Origin: Trileptium ribeirensis
Taxonomy: Eukaryota > Nematoda > Enoplea > Enoplida > Thoracostomopsidae
DNA length: 64,000 nucleotides
NCBI GenBank assembly: GCA_030248225.1
Contig: JASANE010028054.1
Span: forward strand, 1 to 64,000
Reading direction: 5' to 3'
A program made the translations under genes and the position numbers. Below, piece by piece: positions 23,400 through 34,300 of the stretch; within the stretch, counting starts at the first letter, position 1, and every line of letters begins with the position of its first letter. The notes below the pieces were generated by a model that did not search any database, was not told the origin of the DNA, and was given only the letters and a program-made list of their open reading frames with translations.

Positions 23400-25660
23400 A
23401 TTAGAGATCATGGCAGACCCCTGTGCTTGACCCGGCCGCCTGCCGGCTCCGGCTCAAAATCTGAATTTAAAATGTTTGACAGGGGATAGCTTGTTCTGCT
23501 GCAAAGTTGATGTCAGTTCGACTCGAAAACCTGGAGTAAAGAACTAAAATGTAAAGAGCAAAAACAAAACAAGAAAGCATAACAATTGCATGTTTTTTGT
23601 ATATTGGAATATAGTCGAGCAAAGTTGTACTGAGAAACACATATAGCACAAATTCTTAGCTACGCTCTATGTCTCCACGCCAGCGTATATCACTCACGAG
23701 TTAGAAACACCTTAAGTGATGCATACAAAATAAGATAAAGCAAATAAACCAGCCCCTCCACTTTAGAAGAGCTTATATCGGCAACTGCTTGTGCATACAT
23801 ATAGAATAAATTATATACGTCGAGAGAGAAGAACGTCATGATCGAGCAATTATTGTGTGCTGACTAGGTCGCTATGTTATTTTTTATAAATGAGCCCAGG
23901 CCGGAATGTAGGTCGAGGGAGCCAAATGGCATGAGACAAGCCTATCGTTATTCCGTCAAAGTCTTCGACGGATTTTTCGTAAACATAAACCAGCTTATTG
24001 AAACATTTCCGAACTGTTTGGAAACAATTTGCTGGCAAAAAATGCTATTGAACAAAACTTGGAACAATTCGTTTTTATCTGCAGCGACGTACCGAAAACA
24101 CCCTAAAAGCCGTATATATATATAAACATATGTATATACATATATACATATACATATATGTCGCCTTGGAATACATGCGTTTGTGACAAATTGTCGCTTT
24201 TTGTAATTAGTTGAAAAAGAGGTAAGTTGTTTGGCGTATGAAATGACTTCGTAAAGTAGAACAGGTATGACCGCAGAGAAAGACTTGTAATTGAACTGTA
24301 GTAGTACACCGTGAGTATAGATACCGCTATTTTCTTAATAAATATAGGCCTCAATTTGCTGAGGTCATGTTTTAACCAATATGATGTTCAAATTGCTGGT
24401 CGAGCCGCACCTGTAGAGCCAAATTAGGGATGTCTGACTTGGCTCAAACGTTGACATATGCAAAATATAATTATTCTAAATAACTCCAATAACTGCTATA
24501 AACTTCACTTCCGGTAAATGATTAGAGTTCAGTTCCGCACCTCGCGCTCCTACAGTATTTCATCATACGATGCCAAAGCCACGCAATGTTCGAAAGTGCG
24601 CACAGACTTAAAATTTCATATTAGGACATAAATATTACAAACGGAACAGACAAATTAAAGTGTTCTTCTACATGCATTTCTTTTGCATCTTTCCTTGTAA
24701 TATATATCTCAATGCCATTTCATGATTTGTCATCAACGATTGTTAAGCATAACTATACCAATAGTAGAGGAAAAAACTTTCAGGCGTGTTTAGAGATGAC
24801 GATGTCTTAATTGCAATATTAACAGAAGCAATTATTATTCCATATATAAAGCACAATGGATTGATATTTAAGGCCATTACATATTCTGTTACATTGATGG
24901 AGTTATTCATGATAAACTTGTTTTTTTAATCAAATACTATATGTACATGGTACTATATAAGCTGTATTTGGGGCACAGTGATAACCAATTAAGTTTAGTG
25001 AAAGTATTATTAGTAGATTACACGTTTTGTTCATGTTGTATTCATTTTGAATATCATTTGTCTGTGATATAGCGCACCACTATTGGCAATACTTATGAGC
25101 CTACACTAAAGTGATGTATAATATAAAGCTTCGGGAAGCGCCTTGTTAACCAACGTTCGCCTTGCTCGTGTTCATTTCAACGTGCGTTGTTGGTAGTCAT
25201 ACGTTTTATAGGGATAACTATTTATTAGGAAAAAAAGCAACAGGATTGATGGATGACTTGGTAACGGCACTCCCAGTGTTACATTTTGGTTTTGCAACAT
25301 AGATTATGTATTTAAACGTACCCGTACAAATCTTTGAACCCGTGTAAGACTCTGTTACAAGCCAGTTGTAGCATGGAGAGCTGTGTGTTCAAAACATTGC
25401 ATGAACGATAACTCCTTTAAACTCGTGCTATTGCACTCGTTTGAACTCGTCACGAACCGTGCGTTTAAATATTCGAACGCACTTCTTTCTTTGCTACAAC
25501 TATTACTTGTCTCCTCGCGGCGACGCGAGATTCTTCAGTGTTGAAGGCTTAACTTTTTTACACATTTGATGCAGCGCTCATTGTAACGCGCTAACCAAGT
25601 GTATCGCGTGGCATACGTTGACACATGAGTTCTTATTCGCTCGATTTGCGACGATCTTTC
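23400..25660. other. Intergenic region with AT microsatellite
   Basis: No supported gene. At about 24112-24160 there is an imperfect (TATA/CATA)n run that yields short chance ORFs. 25430-25500 has clustered AACTCGT and CGTTTGAA words of unclear meaning. Confidence 0.5.
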
Positions 25661-25674
25661 GCTTCCATCAGCTC

Positions 25675-25725
25675 CCGTATAGCGTAGTGGCTAGCGTACA
25701 ATGCTCGCACCCAAACCATCCAGAG
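25675..25725 (+). repeat. tRNA-like SINE head fragment (weak)
   Basis: The stretch TAGCGTAGTGGCTAGCGTAC resembles the D-arm and A-box region of a tRNA-derived SINE head. I cannot find a convincing B box after it, so it may be a truncated copy or chance. Confidence 0.25.
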
Positions 25726-26554
25726 TGAAGCCGCCGCTGCGGCTAAAGTTTGCTCAACATTTATACGACATACACATTAAATTATGTGGGAAACGGTTAA
25801 CTCTACTTCATATTGCTGCTTTGTTTCTGTTTCAGGCGATGGTAGGCTGTACAGCGTAACCAACCGCTGTGGCTCATTAGGCAACGAACACAAACTTACA
25901 CTGTTTTTAAGGGTACTAAAATGTTTTCATGATACACAGACATATGAGTTACCTCCGCCAGTAGACAAACAAATCTGGCCTACCAGAAATTTTAGAGTCA
26001 CGGCTTTTGGAGCCGACAGACTCTTTCAACAGTCTCCTACTTGATTCATTTATCCTACTGCAGATCATAGCTCTGTCTATAGATGGTCAAACTATTCCTA
26101 AATTATAAATGCATTTTTGGGTGTTATTGAATTTTATGTTGCGAGAAAACAGACCGTAAAGGAGGGTACTATATACATAAGAGCATATTGCATCTTCTCT
26201 CCTAGGAATATAGTGCGATTTGTGTCACCAGTAATAGAGCATGCACAATATATAATGCGTATCTCAAAATCATGGTTATAAACCATTAGTCCTGCGGGGC
26301 TCGGTGGTTACAAATTCTGTGATACATGTGAACTATATGTCTTAAAAATCCGCGTGCGGAAAACTACATCATGGACCATAGTTACTAAATAAAGTCTTTA
26401 AAGAACACATCGACCGGTGTGGTTTTTCGTCCCGGAGAACAGGATTTAGTGAGTCTCCCGGCAAAGCAAAACCTCATATCAGCGATGTCAGGATCGGTTA
26501 TTTGCCTATATTTACATAAAACCTCAGACTTATTTATTGGTTACAAACTGTTAA

Positions 26555-26819
26555 TCCTTTCATGCCCGAATTAATTTAAGTATCGTGCAATGTTTGACAA
26601 ACGCAAGCCTGCGCCAGGGATCGAACCCGAAACGTACGGCTGAAACTTGTGTACACAAACCACTGAGCTATCTGAGAGCTGTTGCTCGGTTCTTTAAGGA
26701 ACCTCACAATGCGAGCGAATAACAACGCACGTTCAAACGTACAATATACGACAAACTTAGTAAACACAACGAGTCGCAATATGCGTTGGGTCCATTTGGG
26801 CCTTACGGGCATGAGAGGG
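26555..26819 (-). mobile_element. piggyBac-like MITE flanked by TTAA, with tRNA-like module
   Basis: The 265-bp element lies between TTAA (26551-26554) and TTAA (26820-26823). Its ends are TCCTTTCATGCCCG and, in reverse complement on the right, CCCTCTCATGCCCG. TTAA targets together with a CCCTTT...TGCCCG-like end are typical of piggyBac-type elements. Inside, on the minus strand, a tRNA-like A box TAGCTCAGTGG (26660-26670) and B box GGTTCGATCCC (26617-26627) are spaced as in a type-2 pol III promoter. A diverged second copy at 28571-28803 aligns along its length, including the ends. No protein is encoded. Strand is given by the tRNA-like boxes. Confidence 0.7.
26612..26675 (-). repeat. tRNA-like pol III promoter module inside MITE
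   Basis: A box TAGCTCAGTGG matches TRGCNNAGYNGG, and B box GGTTCGATCCC matches GGTTCGANTCC at 10 of 11 positions. The intervening sequence does not obviously fold as a complete tRNA, so this is scored as a tRNA-derived module or pseudo-tRNA rather than a functional tRNA gene. Confidence 0.6.
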
Positions 26820-26823
26820 TTAA

Positions 26824-27090
26824 AGGCCGTGTTCACATTGCATTCGATTCTATGCGATGATATTTGTGATATATTTTTTCCGATTTCATTCGATGCGACC
26901 AAATTTTGTCCCTATCTTTATACTGAGTCTATGCAGACTGTTTTTGATAACGCGTCATTCGATTTGTGATACGGTCAAATTTTGCCTAAACTATCTGATC
27001 TCATCGGATCGGATGTAATACGAACTCTCTATATACACAAACATGTGCAAAGCCAATTGTATCGGATCGCACTCAATGTGAGCACGGTCT
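26824..27090. mobile_element. Harbinger-like MITE, TAA target duplication
   Basis: The 267-bp element has ends AGGCCGTGTTCACATTG (26824-26840) and, in reverse complement on the right, AGACCGTGCTCACATTG. It is flanked by TAA at 26821-26823 and 27091-27093. Subterminal words such as CGATCCGAT recur on both sides. The 3-bp TAA duplication and GGCCGTGTTC-type ends fit PIF/Harbinger (Tourist-like) MITEs. It abuts the piggyBac-like MITE to its left, sharing the TTAA. Related ends occur at 31.6, 39.9 and 55.0 kb. Confidence 0.7.
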
Positions 27091-28024
27091 TAATGAGCGC
27101 AAAATGAATACTTTTGGAGTAATGGCAATGCGTTAAGTGTAAACTAGAATATTTGTAGTAATACTAATACTTTAATACTCACTACTAGACTGCATAAAGA
27201 GATTATTATGCAGATTAACAGATTTTTTGATAAAATTACGCTTGTCATATTTCTATAAGATGTTCAAATGTTAGCTTAAAATTATCTGCTATGCAGATTA
27301 CAAAATAGGTTAACCAGCAGCGTGCTGCAAACTTTACACTAATTAAGCTAAGCTAATTAAGCCAGGAAAGCTGTTCTTGGTTAGCAGGAAAGGCAGATGA
27401 GTTTTGTGCAAATATAGACGTGCACCTTTGAAATTTGAGAAAATACAGCCATCATATTTATACTTGATTCGAATATTCCTTCTGAAGTTTTCTTCGGTAC
27501 CATGAAATCGTTATAATCCGTACTTCTTTATAAGAGCTGAGTCTGGGTAGTGGCTAGTTTAGGCATGCGATTCGATATCTATTGTCTTTTTAGTGCTCTT
27601 AGCAGTAATCTAGGACAACCTATATTGCGCAGTTACAAGTTGAAATGGAGATTGATGACGCTATATCTCGTGCGAAAAGGTGTTTGGAGATATGCTAAGA
27701 ATTTGTTATGAAATACAGACTAAGATAATAACAGTTAGGTTTCCGTTTAGGTCTTTATCTTAACAGATCTGTGTATAGTAGCGGCAGCTTCATTATTTAC
27801 TGAAACCTGTATGTAATAATTTTTTATATCTTGGGAATTTAAGAAAAGTTAAGGTTAGTTTTAATGATTTACTAAAAAATTTGTGAGAAAAGCTGATAGT
27901 GATATGTCAAAATTTCTTCCTTTAATAGATTTTATTAAAATTTAGCACAAATGGTAGAAACCTGTACAGATTTTGCGAAGGGAACATAATTAAACTTAAC
28001 TTTATGTATTTTTCATTCCCTCGT

Positions 28025-28350
28025 AAATACAAATCAAATAAAACAATCTAATTCAAAAAACCTCTCAATCAATTAAACTCCGGCGCTACCATATACTGTG
28101 TCTTGACAGTTATACTTTTGTTATCATTTGGTTTACAAGTGTGAATATTGAATCTACCTAGTCATACGAGTACTTTAGGTATTTTTGAATCGCCCGAAAA
28201 TACAAATCAGATAAAACAATCTCTTCATCCAGAAAAAACAACTCAATCAATTGAGAACTTCCGCGCTACCATATATTGTGTCTCGACTGTTGTTTTCATT
28301 TAGTTTACAGGTGTGAATATTGAAGCTACCTAATCGTACGAGAACTGGAC
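28025..28350. repeat. 173-bp tandem duplication, two diverged copies
   Basis: AAATACAAATCAAATAAAAC (28025) recurs as AAATACAAATCAGATAAAAC (28198). Further paired landmarks are CGCTACCATATACTGTGTC with CGCTACCATATATTGTGTC, and GTGTGAATATTGAATCTACC with GTGTGAATATTGAAGCTACC. The copies differ by substitutions and small indels. Confidence 0.85.
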
Positions 28351-28570
28351 AGTATTACGCGCAAAAACCTATAATGGAAGTTGGCTTTGTAATTTTTGCT
28401 CCAAACATCGCTCAAAACCTGTGCAGTTTGCACGATTGATCGAAAAGAACTCGTTACAAAAAAGTTACTTTATATTCGTACTGGTCTAAACTAACGCTTG
28501 ATACGAAATCTTGCCAGGATCTTGCGTAGTTCTCTAATGATTGTTGCGTTTGTTTGCTGCAAAATAGCAA

Positions 28571-28803
28571 TTATTCGTTTTACGCTAGAAATGGTTTTTG
28601 TATTATGCAAAGTTTGACCCGGTCTGTTTGGTTACAGGCGACGTATGCAAACCACGGAACTGTCTAGGAGACGCTGCTGTATTTTTAAAAGAACCTTTCC
28701 AAAGCGAGCGAATAACGGCGTGCATGCAAAAATACGTCACACGACAAAACTTAGCTAACAGAGCGTTTCAATATCCGCCGTTTCATGGACATAAAAAGAT
28801 TAA
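28571..28803 (-). mobile_element. Second, decayed copy of the piggyBac-like MITE
   Basis: Aligns with 26551-26823 from end to end. TTATTCGTTTTACGCTAGAA corresponds to TTAATCCTTTCATGCCCGAA, AAGCGAGCGAATAACGGCG to AATGCGAGCGAATAACAACG, and the right end GGACATAAAAAGATTAA to GGGCATGAGAGGGTTAA. The left TTAA has become TTAT. The tRNA-like B box is destroyed and the A box is degraded. Many differences are G-to-A or C-to-T. Confidence 0.6.
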
Positions 28804-29224
28804 TAGTATTAATTTATAATCATTAATATATTTTTAACGCCATTTTATCATAATAAATTTTATGTTTTTTCTAAAATTTCGCAGTAAATTTCGACACAGT
28901 GAAAGTGTAATCGAACATTTGTTATGCAGTATAATTGTATCCATAGCATTATATTACGACAATTAAAAAAACTATTTTCAAAAATTTAAGTTTTTCCAGA
29001 TAGATTTTTCATATTCTGAAAATATTAATTTTAAAGATGCTTTGATTAATCAAACGGAGAAAATTATGGTAAATCGGCTTTAAAAGTTAAACTATTTCAA
29101 GTGCTTTTCGCCATATAGATTAGGAATTTTCATTTGTTTCTGTAAATGTATATATTTTTCAAAAGCATAGTGACATAAAATTAATCCTAGCCGCATTAAA
29201 AAACCAAAAATACAGTTACGGTAA

Positions 29225-30060
29225 AAAGTAAGTACAATCCAATCGCGAGTGGTCGCGGGCGACGAACAAGGGAGTGGATGTTCAAAACGGGATGCAACCG
29301 GGTGGACCGTCGCGACCCGACTCAGGCGGGTACTCGAGCGCGAGCTGGCATCCGTATTTCGGTGGGAGCGACCAAGCATTTTTAAACAAATCATTGTGGA
29401 AGCTTTTGGAAACCAAATTGCTGTATGGCTTATGAAGATTTTCGATGAAAACGAAACTGGTATTAGATAATTTGTGTTTAGATAGATGACAGATTTTTGA
29501 TCATTGAATTAACATTTGTTAAATATAGCATATATCATGGTATAAACGAGCCAGTTATTCGTTTGCAGTTGCTCAACAAGTTTGCAATTTGTATGAGCGC
29601 TCTTCTTAAGGTCAATGCTGCTCCTTAAATTTGGTTGTTTATGGTACCCAGGTGATGTGATTTAATTGTACTATTGCAGCCCGTGAAGGTGTATAATTTG
29701 CAGTAGTGCTATTATAATCCTACATAATAATTTTAGTGGCGAAACTGCCGTAAAAAACTGTCCAAAGCTCAATAACTGATGCACTGTATTATACGCCAGA
29801 ACTCGAGAGGTGGCAGAGGTATAGCAATAATTTAAGAAAAATAAGTTCACACATTTCTGCTAGCTGATCGACCGCAAGCAAGAATTCGCGAGCAAGCACT
29901 AGCTCGAGATTAACGGCGGAGGCCCAGTTCCGGCCATCTACTCACTTGCATGCATTCACGGGCGTCCACTCACGGCAGACCACTCGCGAACGATCATTAT
30001 CTGGCGTGCAGTCGAAAGGCAGGTATCGAGCAACTGGTTGCTAGCGTGCACTAATTTTTG
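29225..30060. repeat. Two GC-rich patches with related inverted motifs
   Basis: The left patch (about 29240-29370) begins CGCGAGTGGTCGCGGGCGAC. The right patch (about 29860-30050) reads in reverse complement as CGCGAGTGGTCTGCCGTGAG. Each patch holds several degenerate GAGTGG...GCGGGC words. They could be the two arms of one 800-bp element or two fragments of a repeat family. The 73-codon ORF over the left patch has no recognisable domain. Confidence 0.35.
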
Positions 30061-31056
30061 ACCACAAAATATTGGCCAGATATTACGCCTGTGGGTGCAA
30101 TATTCCATATCAACTGTACTGCGAAAATTTTGACACATCGATTTAGACGGAAACAATAAACTTCTACTAAGCTTTTTCCTAAAACAAGGGCGTTTACAAC
30201 TTCTTCTTTCGATTTTCCACAGGTAGACAAAGAGATAAATGCTTTCACTATTATGTGCCGATGATTTAATGCAATAAATAGGATAAAAATTGCAACTATA
30301 CTTCCACCGGTCCCTGAGCTATAGTTGCAATAAATCTTCGCATTAGTGCAGTAGCCATGAACAAGATGATTTATCCAACAGCAGTATAGCTTTTTTAGTA
30401 ATGAAAAAATATTTTAACGTTTTATCGTGGTGTGGTAATTTTTACAAAAAGTTAGTAGTTTCATGCAAAGTTTACAAAGTCTAGCAAATTTAATTATTAA
30501 TATTTTTGGATTATTATTATTATTATTATTTAATTTATGAGATCACCACTTAGTGTAGCGGCTAAAAATTTCGGTCGCCTGAAGACGCCGTACAAATAAT
30601 GGTTTATTTAGCTTTGCGTAATCCAATGGTGAATACATACTTCTTATAATCTGACAAAATCCGGATGTATTCTGACAACAATTTCTGATGAGTTTGGTTC
30701 ATTCAAATTTAAAAATGTATCCTGTTCCACAAATGTGACGGAAAAGAAAAATTAGTAAACAGAATTGTAAATAAAAAACTGTCTTGTCGAGCTGAGTCGA
30801 TTGCTAAAAATCGCTTAAACTTTTTTGAATTGACGAAATCTGTAATCTGGACTAACTGGAAGGAGGTCGCGTTCTTCCTTTAACTTGCTAATTTAATTTA
30901 TTTCGTTTGTAAGGTTTTAGTAAGCTTGAGTTTGGAATTTTAGTTCCTAACATCATGACGTTACATAGTGCTATAGAATAATTCACATCCTTTTATCAAT
31001 TCAACAAAATTTTGTATGAGGGAATAAGATTTAGTAGCAATAATTTTTGACAAAAT
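30061..31056. other. Upstream flank of the MCTP first coding exon
   Basis: AT-rich sequence including an ATT trinucleotide run at about 30508-30530. I cannot place a promoter or 5'-UTR exon with confidence. An in-frame TGA occurs a few codons before the ATG at 31057, and no upstream acceptor is obvious. Confidence 0.4.
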
Positions 31057-31308
31057 ATGTCTTCAAAATTGACATTTCGTCATAAAAACTCGCCGCTATA
31101 TACATTTTCGCGTTGCCGAAAGCTGCTGAAAAAGCGATTTAAGAGTTCGAGAGCACAATCATCATCGCCCGCTAATCATGATTCGACGTCATTGACAACA
31201 AATTTTTATTACGATTATCCCGACAGTTTGTATCATCAAGTGTCATCGTCCGCAACACCAGTGCAAACTAAGAATCATACGCCTCCTAGTGTTTCAACTG
31301 CTAAACAG
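31057..31308 (+). CDS. MCTP exon 1 (N-terminal region)
   Basis: 84 codons from ATG 31057 to the donor CAG|GTAGAT. An in-frame TGA lies just upstream, so this is the first possible Met. The basic segment [13 protein letters not shown] is followed by a Ser/Thr/Pro-rich tail without predicted structure. N-termini of MCTP proteins are variable, so this exon rests on the open frame, start context and phase-0 junction rather than homology. Confidence 0.65.
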
Positions 31309-34300
31309 GTAGATTTTAACCTATAGAAAGACTAATGTAGGCTAAATATGTGGTCATAGAACTTCAGGTATGGTTTCACGTTTTACCAAGTGTATAATTT
31401 AGTTAGGGGATGTGCTCATGTATCCAAAAATACCACAAATATATTTTAAGAAATTAAGTGCGACTTTGTGAATTGTGCATCAGTGTAGTATCTGTACACA
31501 GGATTTATTTAACTTTAGATGACTAATATGGGTCATATGGAATATGTTAATATCAGCAATAAACAAACAGCATTTTGTATCACAGTGTACAAATGCATTT
31601 TTGCTGTTTGTTTATTGTCTTCCGAACGTATTCACATCTCATCGCATTCGATCCGGTGCGACTGAATTCCGTGCAGCTGTGTATATTTGTATTTGTTTTT
31701 CGCAGCGGAACATGTGACTTGTATCCGGCAAAATTGTGCATGTACTATCCAATCGGATGGAGTGGGAATACGCTGTAGGAATTCATGTCGCAAAATATGA
31801 CATCTGATTAATGTTTGGTCTCGAAATATGTTATGTGCAAGGCAACTTTTATTTGTTTTACTTAATACAATAAGATTCTTATTTTTAATACGAAAATTTT
31901 TACAATAAATTTTTACAATACGATGCCTAACTAAAGTTTGTGCTATATCGTTGTCATATAATTTAAAAATGTTTTGTCATAGAAGTTTAAAAATAGTCTA
32001 ATCTATAACATATTATTAAAATAGAGATACTTCTTAATTGAAGCAAATCAAATTTTTATTAACACAAAAATACGAACAAGACGGAACGATGATGATTTTG
32101 GATAGTATAATAACGTTTTTTAGGGAATTTGACTGAGGTCACTCGCTTAGCTGAAAAAACAAGTGTTAGGTCACTTTGTAGAAAAAGCGTCTGTTATGTC
32201 ACATAGTCAGCACAAAAAGCATATGTTAGGACCCATAATTGACAGATAAAGCATGTGTTAATAACACATAGTCCTTAGGAAAAAGCATTTGTGATGATAA
32301 ATCTGTGGTTAGGTCACATAGTCAACACAAAAAGCATTTGTTACATCTCATAGTTGGCAAAAAAGCATGCGTTAAGATCACATAATGCGCGTAAAAAGCA
32401 TCTGTTAGGGCCCACAATTGGCAGAAAAAGCATGTGTTAGGTAAGTATTCTCGATGCGTATCTCTATTGCGACTATCGCTAACCATCAGTTAACGAACGT
32501 TGCGAAAACAATTTAACGAATACTCACACTGTCTTATCGTTAACTATGGCACTATTTTAGAGCGTAAATGTCAGATTGCATTTGGGTAAATACAAGACAT
32601 AAACACATTCCTCGAAGTGTGGATATCTAATTACTGGCGAAGTACTTTCTTTCACCAGTCGTGTGAACAGTTTCGGTGTAGGTTTAAAGTAAATATATGT
32701 AATTCAATAATATAAAAATATAATAATGGTTACTGACTGCCCTTAACAAATATTGGGGATATTGCAGTGTTTGCTTTACATATGCCTTCTTAATGTATGA
32801 TCATTCAGTTGAAGCTTACCAAACGAAAGCATTTATTTTACACAACTTAGATACCGAATATTTTGCTGCGGATGCATTTTGGTGAAGCTATGCTAAGATA
32901 ACGTTGCTCCACTGTGCCATCTGGAACCAATCCCGTTCGCTCGGAAGGCTAACAGAACATTCCTTTACGTTTTATTTTTCAGCAATTATAACAACTAACG
33001 CCACGAAACGTGAGATCAGCACCACGGCCATGGATAACTTGGAAATTTTCAATACTACTTGAGCAATACATAATATTTTACCAAGCAATATTTTACCAAA
33101 CATACGCAAACAAAGTTAGTAGTATATAAAAAGCATATGCTGAGTAGAAACGAATTATAGATGCTTGCGATGGCTAAATATGAAATTTTGGCAGTGATCT
33201 TTAAAAGTACATAATTTCTTTCCTGGAAATAAAATAGCTGCGCTGGCTAGATTTTTGGAAACAGCAACAAATTTTATACAAGAGTAGAGATTCACCCCAA
33301 TTTGAGCAGTATTTTGCTTCCTAATATTTTGTTAAAAATGTTAGTATTTTAACATATTAATTTGTATCAGTGTGACAAAATAGTATAGACATTTCCAAAA
33401 TAACTAAAGTATAAAAGCTAATTTAAATATTAAATTCTTGAGAAAGCATTCTATCTGAAGTATAAAAAACGATTTCTTAGATGCGTCTAACAAAATAAAG
33501 GTTTCATAAAACCTGTATTACAAACTGCAGTTTGAAACACTTTTCCCTCTTGCTATATTGTGAGGACATGTTATCACACAAACTTGTCTGCTATCATATA
33601 TGTGGCGTTATATTTCTTATACTTTTTATTTATAGGAAGCCGACGAAGTCGACATTAGTAAAGCTGACGATATTGTTGGATATCTGCTGAGTATTCGTAT
33701 TAAAGACGGTCATGACTTGGCAATACGTGACGCTTCAGGTAATTTAACAATGCACATGGTCTACTACCAAATAAGCCTCTTGCGAAGATCTTGCTAAATA
33801 AGATCTGAAAAAAACACCTGCACGTTAAACCCATGGCAATATTATAGATGAAATACTGAAAATAGAGAAGGATAAAATTCGCCTCTGAAAACTTAAAATT
33901 ACTGAGGACATGATTGCACCTGGGAAATTGCTGAGTGCATGAAATTTATTACAACCCCCAAAAAATTGAAATTACTAGATAATTGCTGTGTTATACCACT
34001 AGGCGTTTGGATGCATAAAATTTTGCAACAACCACAAATTTTCAGATTTATGAGTTCTATGAAGTACCAAGTAATACATGAGATAAAGTTTCAGGAATAT
34101 TTTTATCCTTCCTTCATTTTTAAAGTAGACGATCTATTAACAAATCATTGAACTAAATACATATGTCTCTGCTGAAAAATGATAGGTTTTATCAAATGTT
34201 TCAGAGAAATTTTGTATATTCTCTATACTATTGCCAGCGTGTACATTTTTGGTATATAGTTTTCTGACCTGAGGGTACTCAGAGTAATATCTAATTTACA

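Larger units (their letters stand above)
31309..33635 (+). other. MCTP intron 1
   Basis: Donor GTAGAT and acceptor TTTATAG. Contains a Harbinger-like MITE remnant (about 31622-31785) and a minisatellite (32136-32441). The rest is AT-rich with no recognisable coding segment. Confidence 0.65.

Noticed and set aside
26281..26340. tRNA-like sequence GGGGCTCGGTGGTTACAAAT
   Set aside because: Resembles an A box only. No B box follows.
26612..26675. Functional tRNA gene
   Set aside because: A and B boxes are present but I could not fold complete acceptor and anticodon arms, and the module is embedded in a repeated TIR element.
29249..29470. 73-codon ORF and an overlapping minus-strand ORF in a GC-rich patch
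   Set aside because: High GC lowers stop-codon frequency on both strands. The patch looks like a repeat and no domain is seen.
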